Shown here in pieces: positions 1 through 38,200 of a stretch of 64,000 nt of DNA. Under the pieces are notes generated by a model. That model did not search any database. It was not told where the DNA came from and saw only the letters and a program-made list of their open reading frames with translations. The stretch's first letter is position 1. Each line of letters opens with the position of its first letter. This DNA is from Gordionus sp. m RMFG-2023 (lineage: Eukaryota; Nematomorpha; Gordioida; Chordodea; Parachordodidae), in the NCBI RefSeq assembly GCF_954871325.1, contig NC_088775.1, positions 68,735,561-68,799,560 of the forward strand. The letters are read 5' to 3'. Both the position numbers and the translations under genes were made by a program.

Positions 1-25841
<25,841 letters not shown>

Positions 25842-28318
25842 AAGAAAATGGGAAGTCTTATTATCGAAAATAGTTACTCTTTTTGAGACTTAAATATATT
25901 GTATTTAATATTTATTTTTTATAAAATCGCATTTTAAAATATTGCAAACCCGATTCATTTAAATATTATATCCATTAATTATGTGCTTCCTTCTTTTTAT
26001 ATATCTAAACGTTATTTTTAAAAAAATATTTTGTTACATGGCCACGATTATATTATTTATATTTCAATTACAAATTTTTACCTGCCTAAAAATGGCTGAG
26101 GACCATTTGCAAACATTTTTTTATAATTATTATCAGACGTTTTTTTAAGATTACAAAATAGTGTTGTTTACCACCCAATCTTATATCATAAAATTTCATA
26201 CTCAAAAAAAAATTAGGCTGGAAAACCAATTTTAAAAATAAGTTGTACCAAACCAAATTTATTGTAAAATATTAATATTTTTTTTTTAAATTAATGGTAA
26301 AGTAAAATTAATTTTTTAACCTTATTAAATTCAAAAAAACCTGCACTTTTTATTTTTTACAACCCTACTCAAAATGCATTTATTAAAATTATCAATGTTT
26401 TTTATTTTAATTTTGATTATTTGATACAAAAAACTCATTTTAGATCTAACAGAATCTTCAGAAATAATACTTAACAAATACCTTAAACAATGTACCATAT
26501 ATAATCATAGCATATAGGCACTATTGTTCTGTTTAGGGAGAAATGTTTTATAGGTTTGTCTAATTCTTAATATTCGCAGAATAAAAAAAATCATGGTATT
26601 TTAGCAATTATTTACTACTTTTGACTTACCTAATATTTATTATTTTCAAAACAAATAATAAACGCTTAAATAAAATAATTAATAAAAAATCTCTGTATAA
26701 ATGTCACTTTATATATTTTGCCAAAAAAATAGTTTATTTCTTAATACATTTTATAATATATTTTTTTCGTTATTTATAAAAAAAAAATACCTTTTTATAC
26801 TATTTTTTTATACAATAAATCATTACTTTGCCATATCTTATAAATTGAGTGATTTTAGTATTCATTTATGTATTACTCCCGATCGATGTTCTACTACAAC
26901 ATGCTTATAACATTTCCGTTAATTGCGTTTTTCCGCTTTAGGCTCGACCCACATTAGACACTATTTCGATTTTCTGAAATCTCGCTCACTGCGATGCGAC
27001 CTTTAGAGTTTGTCTTAAGTTTCCGGAATTCTTTTATATATAAAATGCTTAACGTTTAAAATTTATAACCTGTCCGAAACCTTATAGGTGGCTTTATAAT
27101 AGTTTAAATTTGATCTTTTTAGTATATAAAATTTGCCAGTGTGAGAATTGTTATATTTCCAAAAATAATTTTTAATTTTTATTAAAAGAATTCTTATTAG
27201 TTCGTTATATACCTTATTTTTAAATATTTTTTTAAAAAAATAGTAATATACTTTTCAAAAATAATTCTCGAGATGTTTATTATCCTTCACCGCTAATAAT
27301 TTTTCAGATTTGATTAAAACATCGTACTTTTTAACATTCCACTAATAATTAAAAATTGGATCAGGACTAGTAGCTATCTATTTCTTTAAAAAATTCTTGG
27401 TTCAGATAGGTGGGCAAAATTTTTCTCGGATCGGGTAGGACCAAATAATGCAGGGCTTTTAGCAGACGTTCTGGATTTAATTATTTGTATTTTAAAATGT
27501 ATTGTAAATTTTTGATTCAGAATAATCTTTATTTTTTAAAAATTGCTAAACTTTGTTTTGATTATGAAAATTAATTTGTAGCGAAAACCGATTTAAAAAG
27601 CGTATTTCTTCAATTGACCAAATTTACTTCATACAAAAATTATGCAAAATTAATTGAAATAGCAAAAACTTTAATTAAAAACCATGTAAAACAATTAACA
27701 ATTTTATTAATATTGTTGTTATTATATAAAAATACAAATTTAGGATACATCAATAGTAAAAATTTTAATTTTTACTAAATATGATGTATCTTAAGTATAT
27801 TTTTTAAATAAACAATGTTTTAAATATTTTCTAAGAACCTGAAACGCGATATTTTTTTGAAGCAAAATTAATTATACTGAAATTATTACAAATTAGCTAA
27901 TGTAATAAGTATAGGTAGGGAAACGACTTAAAAACATGAAACAAATGTAAATCAAAAAGATGAACGGAAAATATTTTCTTATTTTATACATATTTTTCAA
28001 AGCATGATATTTTACAATAAAATAATACTATTATATAATATTACTATCTTTAAAAAAATTTATTTTACATTAATTCATTCATTAACACGCCAGAAATTGG
28101 GTGAAATGCAATTTCATCACCCGCGTAGGAGTTGAAGCGTGTTTTGTGTCACGTATTTTCATTATTATATAGACCCGATGTACAATTAAAAATTGTATAT
28201 ATTTGAAAGTAACAAGAATGTACATTTTATTTTAGAAAATCGTGCTTCTAAAATAAAAAATTATTTTTTTTATGATAAACTATTTCAATCAACTAATATT
28301 CTATATTTTTATCCTCAG
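25842..28318. other. 3' flank of the kinase gene, no gene seen
   Basis: AT-rich intergenic sequence. No canonical AATAAA is visible close to the kinase stop. A less AT-rich patch at 26920-27035 is open for about 20 codons but has no usable donor, so it is not called an exon. Confidence 0.5.
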
Positions 28319-28842
28319 TTATTATCCCTTCGTTCTATCTGATAATAAAACTGGTAATGTAAAACTATTATTTATCACATATTCACTAAATGTTTTGTGT
28401 ATTAAGTTCCGACGTTAGTTATACAAATGATTATTTTTTGTCAAATATAATTGTCTATTTCAATGGTGTCGTTGGCTTTTGCTTAAATTAAATTTAATCA
28501 AAAAGAATGATTTAATTTTTCATAAGATCATTTTGAAGTGTTGGTTTCCGCTCAAGTTGGCAATATGAATGAATGTATGTCAGCATGTATGATTAAGGTC
28601 CTGTATGATCCATGTAACACCATATGCAAATCCAAATTTAATGAAGAGTTCATACAAAACTTCAAGGATAAAAGAGACTATGTTAGAGCGCGTTTTATAG
28701 GTAAACCTTGGGAAATACCTCTGAAAATTGTTAAATATAATAACCTACTTTTCTATATTTAATAAAAAAGTTGTTCAATATTCAGATGATATATGCATTT
28801 TTAATTATAGAGGCGTTTACTTTTCCTTTTGTAATCACTTGA
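28319..28842 (+). CDS. Possible small gene with twin CX3C motif, unidentified
   Basis: Three candidate exons: 28319-28353, 28527-28700 and 28811-28842. The first junction (ACTG donor GTAATG, acceptor CATAAG) is in phase, as is the second (donor GTAAAC, acceptor ATTATAG), which leads to a TGA stop at 28840-28842. The joined frame reads YYPFVLSDNKTD, then HFEVLVSAQVGNMNE, then CMSAC and CNTIC separated by 8 residues, then KFNEEFIQNFKDKRDYVRAR. The first exon begins in phase 2, so at least one upstream exon is needed and is not found. Paired CX3C motifs occur in small mitochondrial Tim chaperones, but with wider spacing (11-16), so that assignment is not made. It could also be a retained fragment of a lost gene. 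Confidence 0.4.
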
Positions 28843-31800
28843 ATTATTAACCCAGAGCATAATTTTAAAAAGATTGACTTAATAGGCTTGTTCAGAAACA
28901 GTATCATTTTAAATTGTTCGAAATGAAAATGTAATAATTAATTTGTAGTTTTAGGAGTAAGAAAGTAATACTTTTAAAAATAAATTAATATAATTGAATT
29001 TTTGCTTATTTTTTTTAAAAAAAGCCATCTATATATTGCAATGGTGTCACTAACTTTTTCAAATTAAAAAATTTCATAACAAATTAGCCATAAAATCAAA
29101 GGGTTTTTCTAAACTTTCTTTCGAGGTCCACCCTCCCCCACCCCTCCCTATAATACCATTGTTATATAAAAAAATTATAGACAAAGATTTTTTTTTATTA
29201 AGCATCTGATTAATTTGTTTCTGTATCCGTGAACTAGAAAAATTACGAACATTGAATTGTTCACGCATAGAAAAATCTTACTAGTAATATTAAAAAAATT
29301 AAATTTATCAGTAAAAAATATAAAATAACATTAAGGAATTAAATTTAAAAAAATATTGTGGTATGATTTGACGTTTTAAAATTTGCCTAAAAATAAAAAT
29401 ATTTTGAGGTAAACGTAATTTCAACCTAGATTTGATATATAAAATACGAATAGAATAAGAAATTATTTTCATCTTATATTCGATTCGATTAAAAAAAAAT
29501 AAAAATTTTTGTATTTTTAGAAGTGAAAAAATGAATTATTAAATTTAAAAAAACGATTATAAATGTGGGAAAAAAGTTCCGCAAGAAACATGTTACGAAT
29601 AATTTCAGATAAATGTTAATGTATTTAGAATATTTATGAATTGGAATTGATTCGAATTTAGAATAACCTCGAATAATTCCATCAAATAAACTTTTTTCTT
29701 TTTCGTAAAATAAGACTAGTGGAATCAAATAATTCGTCTATAGTTTAACCTAGCTTGCTTTAGTTTAGAATCGAAGAGCTGGGCAGTCTTGGATTTTTTT
29801 TAAATTATAGATTTTGACAAATTTAAATGATACATTTAAGATTTACTTATTTTTTTTATCTCTAAATCACATTCTATTCCTATAGCCATTTAGAATTTTA
29901 AAAAGAAAAAGCTAGGGCTCAATTTAAACACTACATATTTTCTTTTAAATATAAGATAATAAGTATTGCCAAATAAAATCATAGTGGATCTCTCTACGAT
30001 CCCTTTTCTTATAATAATACATACATTATACAAGGCCGGGTGAGTCATGACCATCAGTGAATGGCAAAATTTACAGGTAGAAACTTAATTTTTTGCCTGG
30101 CCCGGTTTTAAATTTTCACGAAGGTTGTCGGGCCCGGCCCGGCATAAAAAATATTTTTCAATTACAAGGCCTAAAAAATAAAAATATTGGCTCATGCCGA
30201 AATTATTATATTTCCCATTATGTTAAATGTATCCAATCATTTGGTGACGATAGTACATTCGACTGGTGAAAAAATTATGAAAACAATTTTCTAAAACTTA
30301 AGCTCAATATCTCAATTTTTTTTTATAAAATAAATATTTTATTGTTTGAGATAATTTCGTATTTAAAACTTTTTTAGACCCATACATAACTTTTTCCAAA
30401 ATAGCTTTCTGTCCTAATATCATTGCCAAAATGCCATTGTGTATGAAAAAAGAGTGGCCAAAAAAGCTATGTTCGAGACGGGCCTCACCTGACTTGGGCC
30501 AAATATTTACCAATGGGCTCATATAAAAAAATCGATTCTACAGGGCTCTCACTATTCTTGTTTGGTGCAGTCACAAATAATATCATTTCATCAAGGGCGT
30601 CACCACCGAATCCTTGTTATTAAATTGCTTGATTTGATCGGATTTTTATAAAGGGCCAACTCAATATTTTAACCAAAAAATTTGGGATTTGCTAATATAT
30701 GTCAAACCTTTTTGACATCAGAGTTAAATATTCAGTGGTGATATTTTTCTGGATAAAATATTGAGCTAACCGTTTTTAAAAACGGCTCAAAGAACCGTTT
30801 AGCAACACTAACTAACGGATGGGGTTAGATCTTTTAAAATGTATTGTGAAATATTGTTAATGTTAAATACAAATTAGATGTGTTTGCTGTGATTCTAAAC
30901 CACCGGATAAGTTTTAGACTTTACCATTAAAGGTATTGTGAAATATTGGTAATGTTAAATACAATAGATGTGTTTGTTGTGATATTGGTCTTACTAACAC
31001 TTAACCTTTAAAGCCTCATGACCTAATTTGGCATCATCAACTTATATTTCATTTTATTAAAACAACCAATTATTTAATTTGACACCACACTATAAGTATA
31101 AAATAAGGTACAATCGTTTACAAACATCCTTTTCCTATTCATATATGTTTTTTCTTTATATTTTAACTTTTCGCCATTTTTGTGTTTTATTGACCCTTAG
31201 CTTTGATGATATACCTCAGTGAATAAGCGTCCATGGAAGCAAGAAGTTTTATTTTTATACTAAGTTTGAAAATATACTAATATGGAAGCATGAAAATTGA
31301 TTTTTTTTTTAAAAAAAACATAAAGAGAAATCATACGAATATATTGCATAATTTTAAAAAATAAGCGTTAGTAAAAAAATGTTTAATTTTATAATAAATA
31401 AAATATTTTTAAAAAAATCGGATAATTTTTTATAATTTTAAAAAAAATCTCCACCCATTTATAAATGTATAAATGTTGATAAAAAATTGATTATAAAAAA
31501 GGAAGACCAACACCAACTTTACAAATTTTGAGGAAACTAAAATTACAACTTTTCATTAACTTTGGTTCCAATAATCACAAGTGCAGAGCAGGGATTTTTA
31601 TCTTTATAAAGAGTAAACATTTATTGTATAGAAACAGGATGGATCAAAAATAATTTTCCAATCTATCATTTATTTCAATAACATTTAATCTAACAATAAT
31701 TTTTATAATTTAGTACTTGAACATTTTAACTCAAAAACAAAGGCGAATTCCACTCATCTGTAAATCTTAATATTTTGTATAATTCTAGTCAGCGTCACTG

Positions 31801-32270
31801 ATATACCATCTATTTCAAATGTTTTGCTGATAGAATCTGAGACAATTTTTATCTTAGCATTTCCAATTCCTAATGATATTGTATTTTTGCACCCGATAAT
31901 GCCAAATTGTTTCAATTTTTTTTCTATACATTATAAAATAATATGAAATAAAAATTTCACATATATGGATTATATAAATAGTAAATATTTTTTTAAGTTG
32001 GATTTTAAAAGGTTTTAATTTTACAAGAATTAGGAAATATAGCAAATATTTATTTCATAATTTCTTATAAATAATATACATATATACAAAATATATATAA
32101 TATATACAATATATATATAATGATAATAATTTGTAACATCGTAAAATATAATAGAAATTAGATGATATTCATAATAAAAGTTTGTATTATCACCAATCAT
32201 TGAGCTACTTAATAAATCAACATTGATTCATTAATTTTAAAACCAAAATTGGAAGAAAAAATCCAAAATA
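28843..32270. other. Intergenic gap before the GABPB 3' end
   Basis: Mostly AT-rich. It holds a G-rich/C-rich stretch near 29127-29148, a GGCCCGGCCCGG patch near 30132 and a diverged MITE copy near 30650-30815. Two 60-bp segments near 30837-30897 and 30929-30985 are a direct repeat (GTATTGTGAAATATTG ... GATGTGTTTG). No gene supported. Confidence 0.5.
30650..30815. mobile_element. Diverged hAT-like MITE copy
   Basis: It contains CTCAATATTTTAACC, TCAAACCTTTTTGACATC and, at its right edge, AACGGCTC followed by CCGTTTAGCAACACTA, which matches the termini of the MITE at 33036-33221. The left end and target duplication are not clear. Confidence 0.45.
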
Positions 32271-35200
32271 TTATGTTGTTGTAATCGGAGTAAATCCAAT
32301 ATCGGTATTAAGATTATTATTATTATCAATTTGTGGATTGATTTTGAGAGGCATAGAAAGTGAGGACAAAGCTCTCTATATTTGATGTATAATTTCATAT
32401 TTTTAAATTTAAAATTTATTATGAATTCGTCAATTAACAGGTATAAATAGAGATCAAAAAAATTTTAAATCTTAATTCATATTATTTTTTATTTCCTATT
32501 TGTTCGTTATAGATATATAGATTATAGAGTGAAATGAAAAATAATTTTAACATAAAAATGAACCTGAGCTTCGAGGTTAAGCGTTTTTTCGGTAGTAGGA
32601 GAAAAGAGTAACAAATTGTGGTCATTATTTTCGTCGACCAATAGCAAATTATCTTTCTCAGTAAGTGAATCAAATGTGATTATATCAGATGATTCATTAG
32701 TTGGCAGAGATTTGGAATTAGGACTATCCTTGTTATCGGAAGAGGTTGAAATAAGTGCGAAGGAGGAATAATCCCTTTTATAAAACTGTTTACCTTGCTC
32801 ATTGTTACTTAATTTGTTTGATTTTTCCATGGACCATTCCTTGTCAGATAAAACTTTGCCAGAGTCTGTTAGAAGTGTAAGTGTAAACATATAAATGTTT
32901 GATTATACCTAAACAAAACAGATGAAATTATAATAATTAAAAGAATTAGACCTTTAGATGATGTTACCTAGCCAATACGCCAGCTCTTACAATGTCATTA
33001 TCAGAATTATTTAATGAAACTGGAAACATTGATAGTAGCCTTGTTAAACGGCTCAATTTCGCGAATTTTAAATAGCCAAAATATCTTATGCGTGCCTAAG
33101 ACTTTGCTAATAAATGTCCAAACTTTTCTGCGATCTATGAGTAAAATCTCCAAGCTTGCATAATATTCTTTGAATAAACATTTGCTTAGCGGTTTTTAAA
33201 CATGGAGCCGTTTAACAACACATTGATAGTTCATATAAAAGAAGTCTCCTTAGCGAGAAAAACCATAAAAAATCATTACCTATATTAAATTTGGGTAATG
33301 AAAAATTTTGATTTTTTGTTTTTATTAAAATATTAGATAAATAACGTATCTTTATATATATAAAAAATATTGTTTTGGGATGGCTGTGTGGCTCAGAGGC
33401 AACAAAATTTTGAGAAAGTACAACAAGTATAACGACCCAGGTTCGATTTTACATTTTTTCTGAAATCAACCTAGTCGTGAAGGTAGCTAAAAGTTAGAGA
33501 TAGTATAAAGATCTAAGTTCGAGTCAATATAATTGAAAATGGTGCTAGTTCTTACATTTTAATAAAATTTTATGACTTAATATTTATAAATAAATAAAAT
33601 TTTATATAAAATTTTTTCTACCGATTTTAAATTATTAATTGATATCATTAAATCTTTCAAATAAATACTTAAGAAATTATAAAAAAGGCTGATACCTAGC
33701 CATGGTTAGTGTTGTCAAAAATCTCAATCAAGATTTTAGCCCAAAAAATATCCATTAAACCATGAGATATTTCCAAAAGAGAGCCAAATCTTTCTGCTAT
33801 CTTTAGGTGGAATTTTGAAAAGTTATTTTTTTGGCTAAAATCTCAATTTAGCAATTTTTTAAAAAGTCTGCTATATCGAGGTTTAACAATAATAGGCATA
33901 TGAACCTTTAAATAAGAGTGGATAAAATAATTTCGGAAAGAAAATTTTTTTGAATATTTCAAAACCATCCAACAATTTACGTAATTTTCCTAGCCCTATA
34001 AATTAGTGATTAAAATATAAAAATTAAATTTAAGGGATGAGTTATATTAAAAATGTATTTTAAAAGTTTCCTAACGTATGTTAAAAACTGACCTAAATAT
34101 TTCTTCCAATAAATAAAATACTCAAGATTGGAACAATTTTATATATATGGTCATCTTAATAACTTGTAAGCACAAAGCAAGGCAGAGGAGCGGCTGATGA
34201 TGAGGAAAATGCCATAATATTATCGATCGAGCTAACGTTTAGACCCTTCAAATGAGAATGGGAAAGGATGTCATTTAATTTTGAAACCCTAAGGTTCTTA
34301 TCCTGTGTATCAGTACTTTGCAAAAATATGTGGTTCCTTGTATTTGGATTAGTGTTTGCTTGTGTCATTATGTTTGAATTAATATTAGTATTATGAGAGC
34401 TCACGTTGGAAACCTTCAGACTCTTACAAAGCAAAAGATTGTTGATTTGGTTAATATTCAAAATGCGTTTGCCTATAGTTTTAGCGCCTAATTCCTTGGA
34501 TGAACTCAAATTATTTATCTGGTTCAAAATATTGGAGCTAGAAATACTCGTTGAAGAATTGTTTAGGTTGTTTATAAGAAGGAATAATTGTTGATTATTG
34601 CTAGTTTTGGATTCGATATTTGAATTGCTGACGGAATCGACATCAGATAATTTGATCCTTTTGTTTGAGGGCTTGGGTTTGGCGTAAGCACTATTGTTTA
34701 TGCTTATTTGATTTAAATCATTTTGGGCTTGTGACCGGTTTGGGGAGGTTAATTCTCGAGCTAAGGCTTGAAGATATTTCCTAGGGGATGAGCTTTCATT
34801 AATGCTGGTCATATATGCAGTGTTATTAAAATTACTAGGACTATTAACATTATAATTTTCGCTCGTGAATTCGGACTTAATTACTACATTACTATTTTGG
34901 AGATCCATTTGACCCAAAGGAAGAAACTCTTGCTTAATAACTTGACTAGGAGTATTGCCCAAATTATTGGGTTGATTGATTTTACTGATTGATTGGGGAT
35001 TAGTATGATATTGTTGACCCTTAATTGAGATCTGTTGATTTTGTTGATGCTGCTGATGTTTGAGTCGATATTTGTTATTGAGGGCAAACAAAAAGTTATT
35101 ATTAAGATTCATTTTGTTGTTGTGAGCATTGAGTGGTGGATAAGAATTTTGATAAATATTATAAGGGTTATTAACTAAGTGATGTTTGACAGGGTTTGCC

Positions 35201-38200
35201 CTTTTGTTAGTGTTACGTATTTGACCGATAGTGTTGAGGCCCACCCCACACCAATAATTTCCGTTTATATTATTGTTGTTAATAGCATTGTTGTTGTAAA
35301 GACTTTGATTTAAAACTTGGGAGTTTAAATGCAAAGATTCATCCTCTATTATTAATTCTTCTTCGTGAATTTGCTGAAGTTGTTCAGCATTCTAAAATAT
35401 TTATTTAATAAATATATTTATGGTGGTTGGAAATTTTCATATATTTGGGCAATTAAAAGGAGGTCCTTTATTTACCAATAAATAAGATAATGTAAAGCAA
35501 AATAAAACGGTTTGAAATTCATAATTAATATGATTTATATAATATAGGCTAAATAATATAGGAGTCAAAATAAACGAAACCTGGTTTAATGGTTATATAT
35601 GATCTAAATTTTCTTAAAATTTAAATTTTAGAGCCCTACCTCAACCTGATCTAAAGGTATACGCCTTATGGTGATTTATTAAATCTTCAAAAATATTAGA
35701 CTAACGTCACAAATTATATATTATTTTGCAGCTCTTAAAGTTCTACTTAAGATATTTTAAAGAAAATTAAAATATTTCAAGTATTTTTTTATTTTCGGTT
35801 GAAAATAAAAATAAAGAAGGAATTTTTTATTAAGTGTCGAAACTAGGAATTATTACCTTTATATTTAAACTTTCCATTTAAAAAATGGATGATAAATGTA
35901 TGTTATTTTTTTTTAAATAAAAACATCAAAAATAAATGGAGTTATATTTAAAAATCGTTATAATATAATAGATTCATAAAAACCGATATGATGTCCTGAG
36001 GCGATATGTAAGCAAGCAGCGCGTGTAATCGGCTGTTTATTATATAAACAATATTTAAAAATAAACATAATTATTTTATGTATTAAATATTATTAAAAAA
36101 TACCTTATGCTGAGGCAATATAAAGTCATGTCGCTGATACATGATATACTGCCGCTATTATTTTATTAATAGGCAAGGGCAACCAAACCTTTTCCTCAAT
36201 TGGGGTAAAAGAAGGATGGTGATGATCCATGGGATGTAAAAAACAATCTAATTTAATATTTGAGTACTGTGGTGTGGTGTGGTTAATCACCAAAAATCTT
36301 CATAAACACTTGTAAAAAATTCTTAAATAATAAAAGAGAAGATTATTGATGTATGAGATATTATTAATTCTTAAATCTTCAGATAATGGCTGTAATTTTG
36401 ATTTAATTGTACTTAAAACTCAAAGAAAATAATGCAGATATTTCCTAACTCCCTGCTAAATTGAATCTGAATCTTTCTCGAAATTTTATATCTTCTGAAT
36501 TGTATTGCTCATAATATATCAATGGCGGTCGGTTAGTGAGGCAACCGGCAATTTTAGCCATAATGAAAAGATCGTTGAATCGCGCCAACACACTAAGCTA
36601 CAATTTTTAATATGGCGGCAGTTGAAAATTTCGCTTTTTGTATAGTGCAGTTAATCTATTCGAGCCTTAATATATTTTAAAGATGGGTCAATAATTTTAT
36701 TATTTTGGTTTTGCAAATGGGCCGCAATGTCAAAATTCAAATATATTACAAAATAATTTAGATATTAGATATTACCAACATTATTATAGGCAATTATGGA
36801 ATGGATAGTCGCTTGATAATTATTCCAATGAAATTCTCGAACTGGTCTTGGCTAACAAATGGACAATTATTTTATGACCAATCAGCTTAAATTTTTAATT
36901 ATTCTCCTTATTTGTTTTTGTAAATTATATATCTTTCGTTTGTAAATAAGACGCAATATTTTCATATGAGAATCTGACTTTCACATCGGGCTTGGACTGT
37001 CAGAATCGATTGGCCGGACAGTATATTTTTTAAAAAATAAATCCAATGCAAAAGTTTCAACGCCGATTGAAATTTGGTTCGATCGAGCAGGAATAAGTTT
37101 GAACAATATGTATATAAAAAAAATCAAGTTATTTTAAACATAGCGCCATGTGATATAAAAATAATATTTAAAATAATAAAAATTAAAAACGAAAAGTCGC
37201 TATCGATGGTAATGATCATTTCTAGATAGTTTCAGCAGTCAAAAAATATCCAATTTTTTTTAAAATTCTACTGGAAATACGAAAACAGAGAATATTTTAA
37301 TTTTACCATTTCAATTTACGAATATATATATTTTGGGTAAAAATAAGATTTAATGAAATAGCAATTTTCGATATTAATATTAGATTTGATATTGTTAACA
37401 TAAAATACTTCTATATTTAATAAAATCTAAAACAAGAATAATTAGAAAAAAACATAAATATTTTAAAACGGTCTTTTTATTTAAGACCATGGTCTGGGCC
37501 AGTCTTTTATTTAAGAACCGTGGTCCGGTCCGATTTGTGTGAATCGGCCCTGTTCGGACAAAAGATCGGACCGTGGCCTTCACTAGTCAATTCTGATTAG
37601 CTTTGAGGTTAAGGTAATTTTTAGGCTTAAAACTCGAGGCAAAGACTAAAAAGAGATTTAAAGCCGAGTTAGTCAACCCCTACACTGAGTTATTAGTATT
37701 AAAAAAATGTAGTAGGCAAAGAAAAATTCAGGATTAAATATTTTTAAAAATATATACAAGGCTTAAAACTCGAGGCAAAGCCTAAAAAGAGATTTAAAGC
37801 CGAGTTAGTCAATTAATTTTCCTACACTGAGTTTAGTATTGAAAAAATGTAGGCAAAGAAAAATTCAAGATTAAATAATTTTTTAAATATATACAAATAA
37901 TCGTGCTTGTATATAGCATAGTACCTTTAAGATTGTGATCATATCATCTCTATAATTGAGGATAGCTATATCCATTGGGGTTTTGTCAAACTTGTTTCGT
38001 GCTGATGGCCATGCTCCACTTTTTAGCAACAATTCCACAATATCTAATTCCCCACTTTCCACTGCCCAATGTAAAGGCGTCATATTTAACTATTTTAAGA
38101 TTTAAAAAACAAGACATACTTTAATTAGTACTTACAATATTATTATTGTTTTTCAATAGTTCGAAAAATTATAAGATAAATTAGGTAAATGGGTAATTCC

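Larger units (their letters stand above)
32271..35391 (-). other. GABPB: Asn-rich C-terminal exons 4-6 of GABPB
   Basis: Exon 4 (35391-34164) starts NAEQLQQIHEEELIIEDES, then has long Asn/Gln/Ser runs and a basic motif KPSNKRIKLSD that sits where the PAKRQC nuclear signal lies in vertebrate GABPB. Exon 5 (32865-32564) begins after a pyrimidine-rich acceptor and reads SGKVLSDKEWSMEKSNKL; it ends EAQ with donor GTTCAT. Exon 6 encodes RALSSLSMPLKINPQ and ends at the TAA. The C-terminal leucine zipper of vertebrate GABPB1 is not evident. Chance open frames of this size are unlikely here because codon use is not AT-random, but transcript data would settle the joins. Confidence 0.75.
35392..37924 (-). 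other. GABPB intron 3
   Basis: A 2.5 kb intron. A less AT-rich patch near 36520-36660 has two ATGGCGG motifs and CGCGCC, described as a possible internal promoter below. A two-copy tandem duplication abuts the exon 3 donor. The rest is plain AT-rich sequence. Confidence 0.55.

Noticed and set aside
26701-26910. Phe/Tyr-rich frame after the kinase gene
   Set aside because: Composition is what random AT-rich DNA gives; no domain and no splice context.
26920-27035. GC-richer patch with good acceptor after the kinase stop
   Set aside because: Open for only about 20 codons and lacks a usable donor before the stop.
28094-28150. Possible upstream exon for the CX3C gene
   Set aside because: It reads NWVKCNFITRVGVEACF, but the only donors are weak or in the wrong phase for the exon at 28319.
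29074-29268. Minus-strand frame with a Gly run
   Set aside because: The Gly run comes from a C-rich stretch near 29127-29148; no splice or domain support.
32482-32673. Second frame overlapping GABPB exon 5
   Set aside because: Out of phase with the gene and typical AT-rich noise.
34406-34594. Plus-strand frame opposite GABPB exon 4
   Set aside because: Shadow of the minus-strand Asn-rich coding exon.
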